Shown here in pieces: positions 1 through 8,542 of a DNA stretch of 64,000 nt. The DNA comes from VXNE01 sp963665455 (GTDB taxonomy: Bacteria; Pseudomonadota; Gammaproteobacteria; Pseudomonadales; Azotimanducaceae). The position numbers were made by a program, and so were the translations under genes. Every line of letters starts with the position of its first letter. Within the stretch, counting starts at the first letter, position 1. Location of the stretch: positions 5,084,001 to 5,148,000 of the forward strand of contig OY762279.1 of NCBI GenBank assembly GCA_963665455.1, in the 5' to 3' direction. The notes beneath the pieces are model-generated. The model was given only the letters and a program-made list of their open reading frames with translations, was not told the origin of the DNA and did no database searches.

Positions 1-183
1 CGCGCCGCCATACGCGCGTGGCCACGCCGGCACGGTAAAGCCACGTTCGACGCAAGCGCCGAACCATTGCTCGAAGGCCCGGCTCGGCATGCGAGACTTG
101 CTGCCACCGCCATATCCCAACCCACGTCCGCGAATCTCGTTGGGGCAGGCCTGCGTCACCCAGGCGAGATAGTCTTCCGCCAT
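1..183 (-). CDS. Acyl-CoA dehydrogenase, N-terminal part (runs off the window)
   Basis: The ATG at 183 opens a frame that reads to the window edge (61 residues visible). The visible part ends in VPAWPRAYGGA, the N-terminal block typical of acyl-CoA dehydrogenases (flavoenzymes that introduce a C2-C3 double bond into acyl-CoA thioesters), where a Trp-Pro precedes Tyr-Gly-Gly. Upstream residues (about 10-45) form the helical N-terminal region with an Arg/Gly-rich stretch often seen in the FadE-like long-chain branch. It lies 107 bp downstream of the aminopropyltransferase gene on the same strand, so it could share that transcript, although no functional link to polyamines is obvious. The FAD-binding and catalytic parts are outside the window, so substrate class cannot be judged. 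Confidence 0.75.
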   Translation of the reverse strand, partial: MAEDYLAWVTQACPNEIRGRGLGYGGGSKSRMPSRAFEQWFGACVERGFTVPAWPRAYGGA

Positions 184-290
184 CGGTAGTCACGATCCGT
201 CCGTTGCGGATCGGGATTGTATCTTCGGGGCCCTGGCCCGGAACAAGGGCTGCTTCGAAGCCCCGCATGCCACGAACGCCCGGATGCGAG

Positions 291-2012
291 TCAGGGATCC
301 GCGGGGATGACCGGCTCCGCGAAGAACACGCCCTCGTACGTCCGCCATGCCACCTGGTGGTAGTCGTACACCGCGTGGGTGCCGAGCCGGTTCACGCGGA
401 TCGTATCGAGTCCATCGAAGAACCCGGAGGGGAAGACGAACCCGGCGGCGATGACCGCTCCGTCGAGCCATCCATCCGGCGTCGCATCCACCCCCGCCTC
501 GGCGATCCGCACCGACGCCGGCTTGCCGGTCACGGTGCCGATCGTCCAGCCCCACTCGCCGAAACTCGGCACGTTGGCGTGGTACTGCTCGGTCTGGAAG
601 CCGGCGGCGGCCACGGTCCTGCCGATGGAGAGAAACGCCTCCCGGGCGTGGAATGGGGAGGTCGACTGCGTGACGAACGCGCCATCCGCGGAGAGGACTT
701 GCCGCACCCGCCCGAAGAAGTAGTCGCTGTAGAGGCGGTTGAGGTCCGGGTGGCTGGGGTCCGGGAGGTCCGCGACGACCACGTCGAACCGCTTCCCCGC
801 CGCCGCGAGCCGCTCGACCTCCACGAACGCGTCCGCTTCAACGACGGTGACGCGCTCGTCGAGGAAGGCGTCCTCATTGAGTTCCGTCAGCGCCCGCCCC
901 AGCCATGCCGGCGCGTCGGGTTCCGCGCCGCGGAACAGCCGCAGCAGCCCGGCATCGATGTCCACCAAGGTGACGGAGCGCGGGTCCCAACGCAGTACGT
1001 CGCGCAACGCGAGGCCGTCGCCACCGCCCAGGATGAGGACGTGCTCGCGCCGGTAGGCGGCGAGCATGGGCGGCGTCGTCAGGTAGGCGTGGTAGATGCG
1101 CTCGTCGTTCGAGGCGAACTGTAGGCGGCCGTTGATGTAGAGGCTCAGGACGTCCGGGCGTCCCGCCGTGACGTGCCGCTTGGTGATGACGGCGTTCTGA
1201 TAGGGCGTCTGCAAGCGGTGGACGACGCGGTCCTGAAAGAGCGTGTCGCCGAGACGCTCGATCCAGAGCGGACCGAGTACGGCGAGAACGACCAGCAGCG
1301 CCGCGAGCGCCCCGTGCCCGACCCACAGCCAGCGGGCCGGCGCGAGGCTCTTCCGGTAGAGCACCAGGAAACCGAAGCCGACCGCCGTGTTGACCGCCGC
1401 CGCGCCCACGGCCGCGTACATGATCGGCAGCTTCAGGCACACGAGCACCCAGATGGCGGCGCCGATGCCGGCCCCGATGTAGTCCGCCCCATACATCGTG
1501 CCGAGGTTGTGTTCGAGGCGTTGCGCATGGACGTGCTCCCGCACCCGGGCGATGAGCGGAATCTCCATGCCGATCAGGAACCCGATGAGCGCGCCCATGG
1601 CGAACGGCAGCACGCGCGAGAACGCGACCAGAGAATCCGCCGCCCCGCCCTCCATGGAGACGAATACGTCCACGTTGTAGACGGCGCGCAGCCACTCGGG
1701 CAGCGAATACGCGACCGCCACCGCCGCGGACAGGGCGAGCACGGAGGCCCCCCCGAGCAGTGCGATGCCGAGCTCCAGCCAGGCAAACCCGCGGTAGATG
1801 GCGGAGATCCACTTCGCGGCGAAGGCACCTAGGCCCATCGCCACGATCATGAGGCCGATCATGGTGTAGATGGTCGGCTCGACCGCGCCCAGGATGCGTC
1901 CCGCGTAGTGCGCGAGGAGATACTCGTAGACGAGGCCGCACGCGGCGACCAGCCCCATCGCGCCGATGAGTGCGGCGTCGTGGAGCCGCAGACGCGCGGT
2001 TTCGGCGCTCAC
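291..2012 (-). CDS. Membrane-anchored polyamine aminopropyltransferase (SpeE-like)
   Basis: 573 residues with a GTG start. About the first 250 residues form roughly seven hydrophobic helices; the C-terminal half is a spermidine-synthase fold with the nucleotide loop GGGDGLALRDVLRW, a following acidic residue (TLVDID) and the catalytic-type VVADLPDP segment followed by LYSDYFF. Soluble SpeE is about 290 residues, so this is the long membrane-fused form. It would transfer an aminopropyl group from decarboxylated AdoMet to an amine acceptor near the membrane; the acceptor cannot be told. It is the last gene of a run with speD (which makes the donor), a lipoprotein and a DUF350 protein. The start has only a weak ribosome-binding site. 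Confidence 0.85.
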   Translation of the reverse strand: MSAETARLRLHDAALIGAMGLVAACGLVYEYLLAHYAGRILGAVEPTIYTMIGLMIVAMGLGAFAAKWISAIYRGFAWLELGIALLGGASVLALSAAVAVAYSLPEWLRAVYNVDVFVSMEGGAADSLVAFSRVLPFAMGALIGFLIGMEIPLIARVREHVHAQRLEHNLGTMYGADYIGAGIGAAIWVLVCLKLPIMYAAVGAAAVNTAVGFGFLVLYRKSLAPARWLWVGHGALAALLVVLAVLGPLWIERLGDTLFQDRVVHRLQTPYQNAVITKRHVTAGRPDVLSLYINGRLQFASNDERIYHAYLTTPPMLAAYRREHVLILGGGDGLALRDVLRWDPRSVTLVDIDAGLLRLFRGAEPDAPAWLGRALTELNEDAFLDERVTVVEADAFVEVERLAAAGKRFDVVVADLPDPSHPDLNRLYSDYFFGRVRQVLSADGAFVTQSTSPFHAREAFLSIGRTVAAAGFQTEQYHANVPSFGEWGWTIGTVTGKPASVRIAEAGVDATPDGWLDGAVIAAGFVFPSGFFDGLDTIRVNRLGTHAVYDYHQVAWRTYEGVFFAEPVIPADP

Positions 2013-2096
2013 GAGTCCGGGCCGGGGGTCATGACGGGCGCGCAGCGGGAGTCACGGGAGCCGTGACCGCCGCATCCCGTACCGGACGACTCCCTT

Positions 2097-2993
2097 TCAG
2101 CCCGCGACGGCGCGAATGACCAGACCGATGCCGAGGAAGATCGCCGCCTCGATGGCCGCGACCCCGATATTGCGCTGGCGGTCGACCTCCTCGACCACGT
2201 CGATGCCCCGAAGCACGGCCCGCTGCGCGAGCATGGAAAGGAGCAACAAGGCGAGGGAGAGCACGATGGCCCAGATCAGCCAGGCCACGTAGCCGACCAA
2301 CGCCACCGCGTCCCAGCCGGGGACGAACGACACCATGCCGCCGGCGGAGGACGCGGCGAGGGATGCCCCGATCAGGTGCCCGGCATAGCGAACGCCGAGG
2401 GCCGCATTGCCGCCGGAGATCGCCTCCTGCCAACGCTGCCCGTCGTGCCGGCGGGCGTAGATCGTCGCCCGTAGCCGCGTGACCACAAGGACCACCAACT
2501 GGGACAGCACGAAGACCACCACCACCGCGGCAAGCCCCTGCACGAGCCCGCCGTCCGCCCAGCCGATGGCGCCGTTGATCAGCACGCCGATGGCGACGAG
2601 ATTCGCCGCCTGGACGGTCCCCGCGGCGACGTTCTGGCCACCGATCGCCTCGCGCACGGAGAAGTGGTGAAAGACGATCCAGTCGTTGACGAGCACGCCG
2701 AGCTTCAGGAGCACCAGGCCGACGACCGCGTAGGCCACGACCACGCCGAGTTCCTCGCCGAGCGTAATCGCCGGATCGCCGGCGGCGGCGGCGGCGAGGA
2801 TGAGGGCCACCGCGAGGGCACCGCCGGCCAGGGCGAGGCCAAAGGCGAGATTGTCCTTCTCCGCCAGTTCATCCCGGGAGTCGACCCCGAACAGCATCCC
2901 GGACCCATAGCGCAACGCGCAGATCGCGGCGACGGCCACGGCCAGATCCAGCGCGACGATGCCCCAAATCCAAATGCTCAGTGCGTCGATCAT
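2097..2993 (-). CDS. DUF350 (UPF0719) membrane protein, two repeats
   Basis: 298 residues, almost entirely hydrophobic helices, about eight in total. Two DUF350-type units are visible: each has a block of three to four helices with a charged loop (first near SRDELAEKDNLAFG, residues about 40-55, second near REAIGGQNVAAGTVQAAN, about 125-145). DUF350 proteins have no established biochemical role; E. coli YjfL belongs to this family and is encoded beside a glutathionylspermidine-synthase-like gene, so an association with polyamine enzymes recurs. A GAGGG ribosome-binding site lies about six bases before ATG 2993. It sits between the lipoprotein and the aminopropyltransferase, with short gaps (36 bp and 84 bp), consistent with one operon. 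Confidence 0.85.
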   Translation of the reverse strand: MIDALSIWIWGIVALDLAVAVAAICALRYGSGMLFGVDSRDELAEKDNLAFGLALAGGALAVALILAAAAAGDPAITLGEELGVVVAYAVVGLVLLKLGVLVNDWIVFHHFSVREAIGGQNVAAGTVQAANLVAIGVLINGAIGWADGGLVQGLAAVVVVFVLSQLVVLVVTRLRATIYARRHDGQRWQEAISGGNAALGVRYAGHLIGASLAASSAGGMVSFVPGWDAVALVGYVAWLIWAIVLSLALLLLSMLAQRAVLRGIDVVEEVDRQRNIGVAAIEAAIFLGIGLVIRAVAG

Positions 2994-3029
2994 GGCTTCC
3001 CTCTTCGTATTGCGGGGGCGATCATTGCC

Positions 3030-4007
3030 CTACTTGCCGCGGCTCGGGCCACGGAAACCGCCGCCCCCGAACCCGCGCATGGACGCCGTGCCGACCCGGG
3101 CGCCGCCGCTCGACGCGGCGAACTTCTGCCGCGTCACCGTGGTGGAGGCGCCGGTGCGCTGCCGCGCATAGGGGCTGCGGAACGTGCGTCCCTCCGACGA
3201 GAACTTGCGCCGCGCGGTGGAGTCCACCCGCGCCTGTTGTTGACGCATGGACCGCGAGGTGTAGTTGCCGCGTCCATAGTCGTGGTAGTAGCTGTAGTCG
3301 CGGCGCCCCGCCCAGTCGCCGTAGCCGACGCGCCGCCCACCGAGCAGGTTCTGCATCAGGGCGAACTGCCCGTACCACACCCAGAACGAGTTGCCGCCCC
3401 CGTCCGTCCGCCACTGGCCATAGTGCGGATTGCCGACCAGTTGACTGCCGGGACCGAGATCGGCCGCGCCGTTGGCCTGGCGCGACGCCGACGCGCTAAT
3501 GGCGTCGACGCGGGGCAACGCGCCGTCCGAAAGATCGGCCAGAACGTTGAGCGGGTCGCTCAGCGCACGGCTGAACTCCGCGGGATCCGCGGCGGCGCCG
3601 AGGCTCGCGAGTTCCTGGGACAGGGGGACATAGGCATCCGCCGGCGAGTCCGGCGGCGGGAGCATGTCGCGTGCCTCGTCGAGGCGCGTGGCCAATCCGC
3701 GATACATCGTCCCGCTGCGGGTGCCCTCGCGCCGCAGGACCTCGGTGAGTTCGCGCAGCTCCGGCTTGTCCCGGGCCACCCGCGCGGCATAGCCCTTGAT
3801 GAGGGCGGCGTTCGGCACGCGTTCGGCGTCGAGGTCGTCGCCGAGCCGGTCGATGGCCATGGCGACGGCGGCGAGGTCCGTCTCGGTCTGCGCCCGCACC
3901 GCCGCGCCGCCATCGCATCCGACGAGCACGATGGAGGCGATCAGCAGCAGTACCGCTCCTGGGGCCACCAAGGCCATCAACGCGCCGCGCTCGCCACCCG
4001 TGCTCAT
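3030..4007 (-). CDS. Predicted lipoprotein of the speD/DUF350 cluster
   Basis: 325 residues. A hydrophobic N-terminal segment ends in the lipobox-like LVGC (Cys about residue 31), so export and lipid attachment are likely. Residues 35-150 look alpha-helical; the middle is aromatic-rich (FWVWYGQFALMQNLLGG, then YSYYHDYGRGNYTSR); the C-terminus is a low-complexity Gly/Arg/Phe tail (RGFGGGGFRGPSRGK). Gly/Ser-rich tails of this sort also occur in the YgiB/YjfM lipoproteins of enterobacteria, which sit near glutathionylspermidine-synthase-like genes, but I cannot show homology by eye. ATG 4007 overlaps the TGA of speD by four bases (ATGA), suggesting translational coupling. Function unknown; an envelope partner of the polyamine enzymes is an inference. 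Confidence 0.7.
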   Translation of the reverse strand: MSTGGERGALMALVAPGAVLLLIASIVLVGCDGGAAVRAQTETDLAAVAMAIDRLGDDLDAERVPNAALIKGYAARVARDKPELRELTEVLRREGTRSGTMYRGLATRLDEARDMLPPPDSPADAYVPLSQELASLGAAADPAEFSRALSDPLNVLADLSDGALPRVDAISASASRQANGAADLGPGSQLVGNPHYGQWRTDGGGNSFWVWYGQFALMQNLLGGRRVGYGDWAGRRDYSYYHDYGRGNYTSRSMRQQQARVDSTARRKFSSEGRTFRSPYARQRTGASTTVTRQKFAASSGGARVGTASMRGFGGGGFRGPSRGK

Positions 4008-4447
4008 GATCCATGGCCCTCCAGCGCTTCAAGACCGGTCGCCGGCGCCCGGCGATCCAGGCCACGCACCTCCACCGCCGCGTCCGCGAACGCGTCCGCG
4101 ATGACCGCCGCCGCCGCATCCGCGTCACACCGGCCGCACATGAACACGTCGAACGCGGCGTAGTCCCTTTCGGGCCAGGTGTGTACGGTGATGTGGGACT
4201 CCGCGAGGAGCACGACGCCGGTGACCCCCCCGCCGATGCCGAAGCCGTGCATGTGCGCGGCGAGCACTTGGGCGCCTCCTGCTCGGGCGGCCCGGCGCAG
4301 CAGGGCCTCCAGGGCGTTCCCATCGAGATGGGCATGCGGCCCCGAGCACTCGATCAGGAGGTGGCGGCCCGGGGTCTCCACAAACCCCGCGGGCAAGGCG
4401 GCACCGAGTGGCGCCGGCCCCACGCCGGCTTGTGGAAGGGCTGACAT
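4004..4447 (-). CDS. speD: S-adenosylmethionine decarboxylase proenzyme
   Basis: 147 residues. It decarboxylates AdoMet to make the aminopropyl donor for spermidine-type polyamines. The self-processing motif LAESHITVHTWPE is intact: Ser84 becomes the pyruvoyl group after cleavage following Glu83, with His89 and Cys104 (VFMCGRC) at the same +5 and +20 spacing as Ser63/His68/Cys83 of the Thermotoga enzyme. Length fits the prokaryotic class 1b family with a short N-terminal extension. The ATG at 4447 is preceded by an AT-rich stretch rather than a clear Shine-Dalgarno, so the exact start is the weakest point. It heads the cluster that ends with the membrane aminopropyltransferase, and overlaps the lipoprotein gene by four bases. 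Confidence 0.93.
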   Translation of the reverse strand: MSALPQAGVGPAPLGAALPAGFVETPGRHLLIECSGPHAHLDGNALEALLRRAARAGGAQVLAAHMHGFGIGGGVTGVVLLAESHITVHTWPERDYAAFDVFMCGRCDADAAAAVIADAFADAAVEVRGLDRRAPATGLEALEGHGS

Positions 4448-4503
4448 AATATGGCACGGTACGGCAAGGCTCGCGTGGACGCAAGGGTTGCGTGGCGGCG
4501 GAT

Positions 4504-5976
4504 TCAGCGTGCCAGTAACGCGATCCGCTCGGGCTTGCGGCTCGTGTGGTAGAGCCTGAAGCCCACCGCGATGCACACCGCCGCGATCCCGATCGAAAGC
4601 GCAGTCCAGAAGCCGTACGCGCCGAATTCGGGGAACGGCCACCAGCCAAAGCCGAGGGCGGCCCCGAGGGGCAACGCCAGCACCCAATAGCCCAGCAGCG
4701 AATACACCATGGGCGCCCGGGTGTCCTTGTAGCCGCGCAGCGCGCCGGTCATGGTGCCCTGCGCATCGTCGAACACCTGATAGACCGCGATGATTAGCAC
4801 GAGTCCGGCGGCGAGGGAGGTCACCGCCGGGTCTCCGCTGTAGACCGACGCCACGCCGTGTCGCACCACCACGAGCGCGACGCTCACCGTCAGGGCATAG
4901 CCGAGGGAGATCGCGAGGGCGACCCGGGCCACCGCCGCAGCTCCAGCGTAGTCCCCCGCCCCGACCCGAAACCCAACGCGAATTCCCGCCGCCGCGCCGA
5001 GGGACATCGGCACGACGAAGGTGGCCCAGCTCAGGTGCGCCGCGATGCTGTGCGCCGCCAGCGGCACGACCCCGAGGCTGCCGATCAGGAAACCGATGAT
5101 GGCGAACAGGGCCATGCCCACGAAGGAGGTGAGCCCGATGGGTAGGCCGATGCGCAGGATGCGGCCGATCTCGCGGAAGTCGAGGCCGGCGTACGTGCGG
5201 CCCGTAGGGGCGCCGCCGTGCCCGCTCGTCCGGCGACGCCACAAGCCGGTCTCCCGGAAGTAGCGGAACCTCGAGAGCACGAGGATCGCACCCAGCTCGA
5301 ACCACAGGACGGCGGACGTCGCCCAGCCGCACCCTTCTCCCCCGAGTTCCGGGGCGCCGAACTTCCCATAGATCAGCGCGTAGTTGAGCCCGGCGTTCAT
5401 CAACAAGGCGAGACCCGCGATGACCATCGGGCCGACCGTGCGGCCGACGCCCTCGGACGCGTGACGCAGGACGACGTAGTAGAGGCCCGCGGGAACGCCG
5501 GTCGCCGCGGCGCGCAGGTATCGATCACCGACGTCCACCGCCTCCGCGTCGATGCCGAACAGCGCGAAGAGCGGTCGCGCATTCAGGAGGACGACCATCG
5601 CGAGCGCGCTGCCGACCACCGCGATCACGAGCGTCTGTTGGACCACCGCGCCGACCTGCCCCAGCCGTCCCCCACCCACGAGTTGCGCCGCGATGGGGGT
5701 CACCGACATGGTGCAGCCGGTGATCAATAGGTACACGGGCCAGAGGACGTTGCCGCCCACGGCGACGCCGGCGAGATGCGCCGACGCGTAGTGCCCCGCC
5801 ATCGCCGTGTCGACGAAGCCCATGGCCATGATGAAGAACTGCGTGGCCGCCATCGGCGCGCCGAGTCGGGCAAGGGCCCCGGCCTCGGCCCATCCACCCC
5901 CGGTCCGACCGGTGCGAGCATCGGCGCGTTCCAAGGGACCGTGACTCGCGCCGGCGTCGGATGTCGATCGAGTCAT
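4504..5976 (-). CDS. MATE family efflux transporter
   Basis: 490 residues from ATG 5976, with about twelve membrane helices arranged as two similar halves. Segments such as GAPMAATQFFIMAMGFVDTA and VGGNVLWPVYLLITGC in the first half and IGLPIGLTSFVGMALFAII in the second are typical of NorM/DinF-type Na+ or H+ coupled multidrug exporters. The usual family length is about 450-480 residues; the first ~45 residues are a polar leader, so a later start close to the first helix is possible. It lies 56 bp upstream of speD on the same strand and diverges from an MFS transporter with only 35 bp between starts, leaving little room for two full promoters. Substrate cannot be read from the sequence. Confidence 0.88.
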   Translation of the reverse strand: MTRSTSDAGASHGPLERADARTGRTGGGWAEAGALARLGAPMAATQFFIMAMGFVDTAMAGHYASAHLAGVAVGGNVLWPVYLLITGCTMSVTPIAAQLVGGGRLGQVGAVVQQTLVIAVVGSALAMVVLLNARPLFALFGIDAEAVDVGDRYLRAAATGVPAGLYYVVLRHASEGVGRTVGPMVIAGLALLMNAGLNYALIYGKFGAPELGGEGCGWATSAVLWFELGAILVLSRFRYFRETGLWRRRTSGHGGAPTGRTYAGLDFREIGRILRIGLPIGLTSFVGMALFAIIGFLIGSLGVVPLAAHSIAAHLSWATFVVPMSLGAAAGIRVGFRVGAGDYAGAAAVARVALAISLGYALTVSVALVVVRHGVASVYSGDPAVTSLAAGLVLIIAVYQVFDDAQGTMTGALRGYKDTRAPMVYSLLGYWVLALPLGAALGFGWWPFPEFGAYGFWTALSIGIAAVCIAVGFRLYHTSRKPERIALLAR

Positions 5977-6011
5977 GCGGCGGGATTCATGCAGCGGGAG
6001 TCCGGCGGTCG

Positions 6012-7235
6012 ATGCCAACCCGTATGATGCGCCGGATGCCCAACGATCCGCCACGCCGCTCCGCGTTCCCGTGGTTTCTGACGAGTTCCAGCCTGTGGCT
6101 CGGCGGCATGAGCCTGCAGGGCCTCCTCGTCCCGTGGATGCTGCTCGGCATGCTCGAGACGACCCCGGCACAGTTCAGCCTGAGCCGCGTGTTGATGGAG
6201 TTGCCGCCTCTGGTAGCACTCTTCGCCGGCGGGTTGCTTGCGGACCGCGGCGACGCACGGCGATTGCTGATGGGCTTGAGCGCCGCCGCCTGCCTGCCGC
6301 CGTTGCTGATGGGCCAGGCGAGCCTCGGTTTCTGGGTGGTGGTCGCCTTCGGCATGGCGATGTCGACGTTGCAGGCGCTATCGGACCCCGCGCGCCAAGC
6401 GATGCTGAGCCGCATCAGCCGCATCGACATCCAGCGGACGATCGTCGTCGCCACGGTCGTCACCTCCTTGGTAGGCATCGGCGGCTTCGCCGTCGGTGGC
6501 CAGGTGAAGACACTGGGGCTCGAAACGGTCTTGATCATCGAGGCGGCGTTCTTCGCCCTCGGCATCGCGGCGCTGCAACGGCTGCCCGCGCAACCGGCCT
6601 ATCTCGCCGGGCCACCGCGCGTGCTGGCCGGCTTCGCCGCGCTGCGACGCCTGCCCCTGGTGCGCAACATCATCGGCCTGAACTTCCTCTCGTCGCTCTT
6701 CAACGCCGGGGCCTACACCGTGGCCATGCCCCTGGTCGTCACCCACACCTACGGCGGTGACGCGGCCTTCCTCGCCAACATGTTGATCGCCTTCACCATC
6801 GGAAGCATCGGCTCGAACGTGCTCCTGTTCGCGGTGATGCCGCTACTGCGCCCCGGACGGCTCTTCGCGCTCATGCAGCTCACGCGCATCGCCATCCTCG
6901 CGCTGCTCTGGCTCCAGCCACCGGTCTGGCTGTTCTTCCTGCTCGTGTTCGCGTGGGGACTGAACATGGGCGTCACGTCCACACTGGTGCGCACGACGGT
7001 CCAGGAACTCGCGCCGGCACCGGTGCGGGCGCAGGTGCTCGCGATCCTGCTGCTCAGCTTCATGCTCGGCGCGCCGCTGTCCGCCGCCCTACTCGGGCAG
7101 ATCGTCGCGGCCACGGACCCGCTCACGGCGCTCCTGCCCGGCATTCCGGTGTCCCTGGCGATCTTCCTGGCCGCGGCCTTCGGTACGGGGCTATGGTCGT
7201 ATCGGTCGCCGTCCCATCCGGCCAGGGCCGGCTAA
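6012..7235 (+). CDS. MFS transporter
   Basis: 407 residues from ATG 6012, with about twelve hydrophobic helices. The loop between helices 2 and 3 carries the MFS signature region as GGLLADRGDARRLLMG (consensus G-x-x-x-D-R-x-G-R-R). The pattern of a short cytoplasmic N-terminus, six helices, a central loop with a Pro/Arg stretch (RLPAQPAYLAGPPRVL) and six more helices fits the EntS/MdtH-like branch that exports small molecules. GGGAG ends 11 bases before the chosen ATG; ATGs at 6024, 6027 and 6036 are in frame and could serve. It is transcribed away from the MATE gene and ends two bases before the convergent GlsB-like gene. Confidence 0.88.
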   Translation: MPTRMMRRMPNDPPRRSAFPWFLTSSSLWLGGMSLQGLLVPWMLLGMLETTPAQFSLSRVLMELPPLVALFAGGLLADRGDARRLLMGLSAAACLPPLLMGQASLGFWVVVAFGMAMSTLQALSDPARQAMLSRISRIDIQRTIVVATVVTSLVGIGGFAVGGQVKTLGLETVLIIEAAFFALGIAALQRLPAQPAYLAGPPRVLAGFAALRRLPLVRNIIGLNFLSSLFNAGAYTVAMPLVVTHTYGGDAAFLANMLIAFTIGSIGSNVLLFAVMPLLRPGRLFALMQLTRIAILALLWLQPPVWLFFLLVFAWGLNMGVTSTLVRTTVQELAPAPVRAQVLAILLLSFMLGAPLSAALLGQIVAATDPLTALLPGIPVSLAIFLAAAFGTGLWSYRSPSHPARAG

Positions 7236-7237
7236 AG

Positions 7238-7504
7238 TCAGTCTCGCCCGCCGCCCCTGCCCTGCAAGGCACGATAGCCAAGCAGCAGCACGATCGACCC
7301 GCCCGTGGCCAGGAATAGACTCTTGAAGTTGAAGCCGTCCACGCCGCCGAGGCCCAGTTGCGCTCCGCCGAAGCCCCCGATGACGGCGCCGGCGATGCCG
7401 ATCACGATGGTCGTGAGGCAGCCGCCGGGATCCTTGCCGGGAACGATGAGCTTGGCGACCGCGCCGACCAGCAGTCCCAAGATGATCCAACTCAAGAGGC
7501 CCAT
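7238..7504 (-). CDS. GlsB/YeaQ/YmgE family small membrane protein
   Basis: 88 residues with three hydrophobic stretches and the family pattern GLLSWIILGLLVGAVAKLI, then PGKDPGGCLTTIVIGIAGAVIGGF. These transglycosylase-associated-protein family members are small inner-membrane proteins induced by stress in several bacteria; no enzymatic activity is established. The family often ends shortly after the third helix, whereas this copy has a short polar tail (LQGRGGGRD). A strong GGAGG site lies just ahead of ATG 7504. The gene converges with the MFS transporter. Confidence 0.9.
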   Translation of the reverse strand: MGLLSWIILGLLVGAVAKLIVPGKDPGGCLTTIVIGIAGAVIGGFGGAQLGLGGVDGFNFKSLFLATGGSIVLLLGYRALQGRGGGRD

Positions 7505-7547
7505 GCTTCCTCCTCAACGTCCGATCAAGTCCCGCTCGCGAGCCAGC

Positions 7548-8432
7548 CTACGCCAACGAATCCGGCGCCGCGATGGCCGCCGCGACGAGTTCCGGATGCT
7601 GCATGGGGATGAAGTGCGTCAGGTCCGGCCGATACACGTCCCGGCCATTCGGGAACGCATCCGCCAAGCCCTCCCACGTCGGGGATTGGGAGAAATCCAT
7701 CTCCCCCTGGCGGATGTCGCGGCGTTTCGCCCGCACGACGAGCACGGGGTGCCGCAGCGCGCGCACCGCGTCGTGGACGTCCGTGCCGCCGCTGCCCATG
7801 TAGATCGACGACTCGACGATCGGCGGACACGCGAGGGTGCATCCGCCACCGTTCTCCTTCGGCAGGACCCCATGGCGGCAATAGTCCCGCAGCACGTCCT
7901 CGCGCCAGAGCTTGAAGGGATGCCGGTCGCGGAAGCGCTCGAACATCTCCCCCCACGAGCCGAAGTCCGCCCGGCGCCGCGCCACGGGATGTTCCTCCGG
8001 CGACGAGAACGGGCGGTCTTCCCCCCAATCCGCGTAGGCCTCCGGCTCCATGATCACGGGGTCCACCAGCACGAGGCGCGCGAACCGCTCGGGACGCCGG
8101 GCAGCGGCCTGCACCATGGCGTGTCCCCCCATCGAGTGGCCAACGCCGACGGCGTCGCGCACGTCGAGTTGGTCGAGCAACTCGGCCAAGTCGGCACCGA
8201 ACCCGTCCCACTGGAACGGCCCGCTCTTGCCACTACGGCCATGCCCGCGCTGATCCACCGCGAGGACGCGCCAACCTGCACCGAGCGCGGCGACGGTGGC
8301 GTCCCAGCAGCGGGCGTGGAAGCCCGTCGCATGGGCGAGCACGACCGTCGGGCCATCCGCCGGCCCCCACTCGAAGCTCGCAATCTCGACGCCGCGCACG
8401 GTGTTGCGCCGCTCGCGCGGTTCCGCCGTCAT
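7548..8432 (-). CDS. Alpha/beta hydrolase
   Basis: 294 residues. Oxyanion region HATGFHARCW (residues ~33-42), nucleophile elbow GVGHSMGGH (Ser about 109), acid region near VLVVRAKRRDI and a C-terminal catalytic-type His in DLTHFIPMQHPE. This is the layout of class I alpha/beta hydrolases such as haloalkane dehalogenase, epoxide hydrolase or esterase-like enzymes. A cap insertion follows the LVDPVIMEP segment. ATG 8432 was chosen because AAGGAG sits eight bases upstream. It lies 43 bp downstream of the start of the GlsB-like gene and is divergent from idi. Substrate unknown. Confidence 0.85.
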   Translation of the reverse strand: MTAEPRERRNTVRGVEIASFEWGPADGPTVVLAHATGFHARCWDATVAALGAGWRVLAVDQRGHGRSGKSGPFQWDGFGADLAELLDQLDVRDAVGVGHSMGGHAMVQAAARRPERFARLVLVDPVIMEPEAYADWGEDRPFSSPEEHPVARRRADFGSWGEMFERFRDRHPFKLWREDVLRDYCRHGVLPKENGGGCTLACPPIVESSIYMGSGGTDVHDAVRALRHPVLVVRAKRRDIRQGEMDFSQSPTWEGLADAFPNGRDVYRPDLTHFIPMQHPELVAAAIAAPDSLA

Positions 8433-8542
8433 CCTCGAAGCTCCTTGCATGGCCTGCCATTCCCGGCGGCTGCAAAGCCTATCCGCATCTGCGGCGACCG
8501 CAAGCACGGCGGCGGAAACACCGGGGCTGATAAACTCCGAAC

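Noticed and set aside
204..1124. Plus-strand open frame of 306 codons opposite the aminopropyltransferase
   Set aside because: Composition is Arg/Gly/Pro noise typical of the antisense of high-GC genes; the minus-strand frame has clear family motifs.
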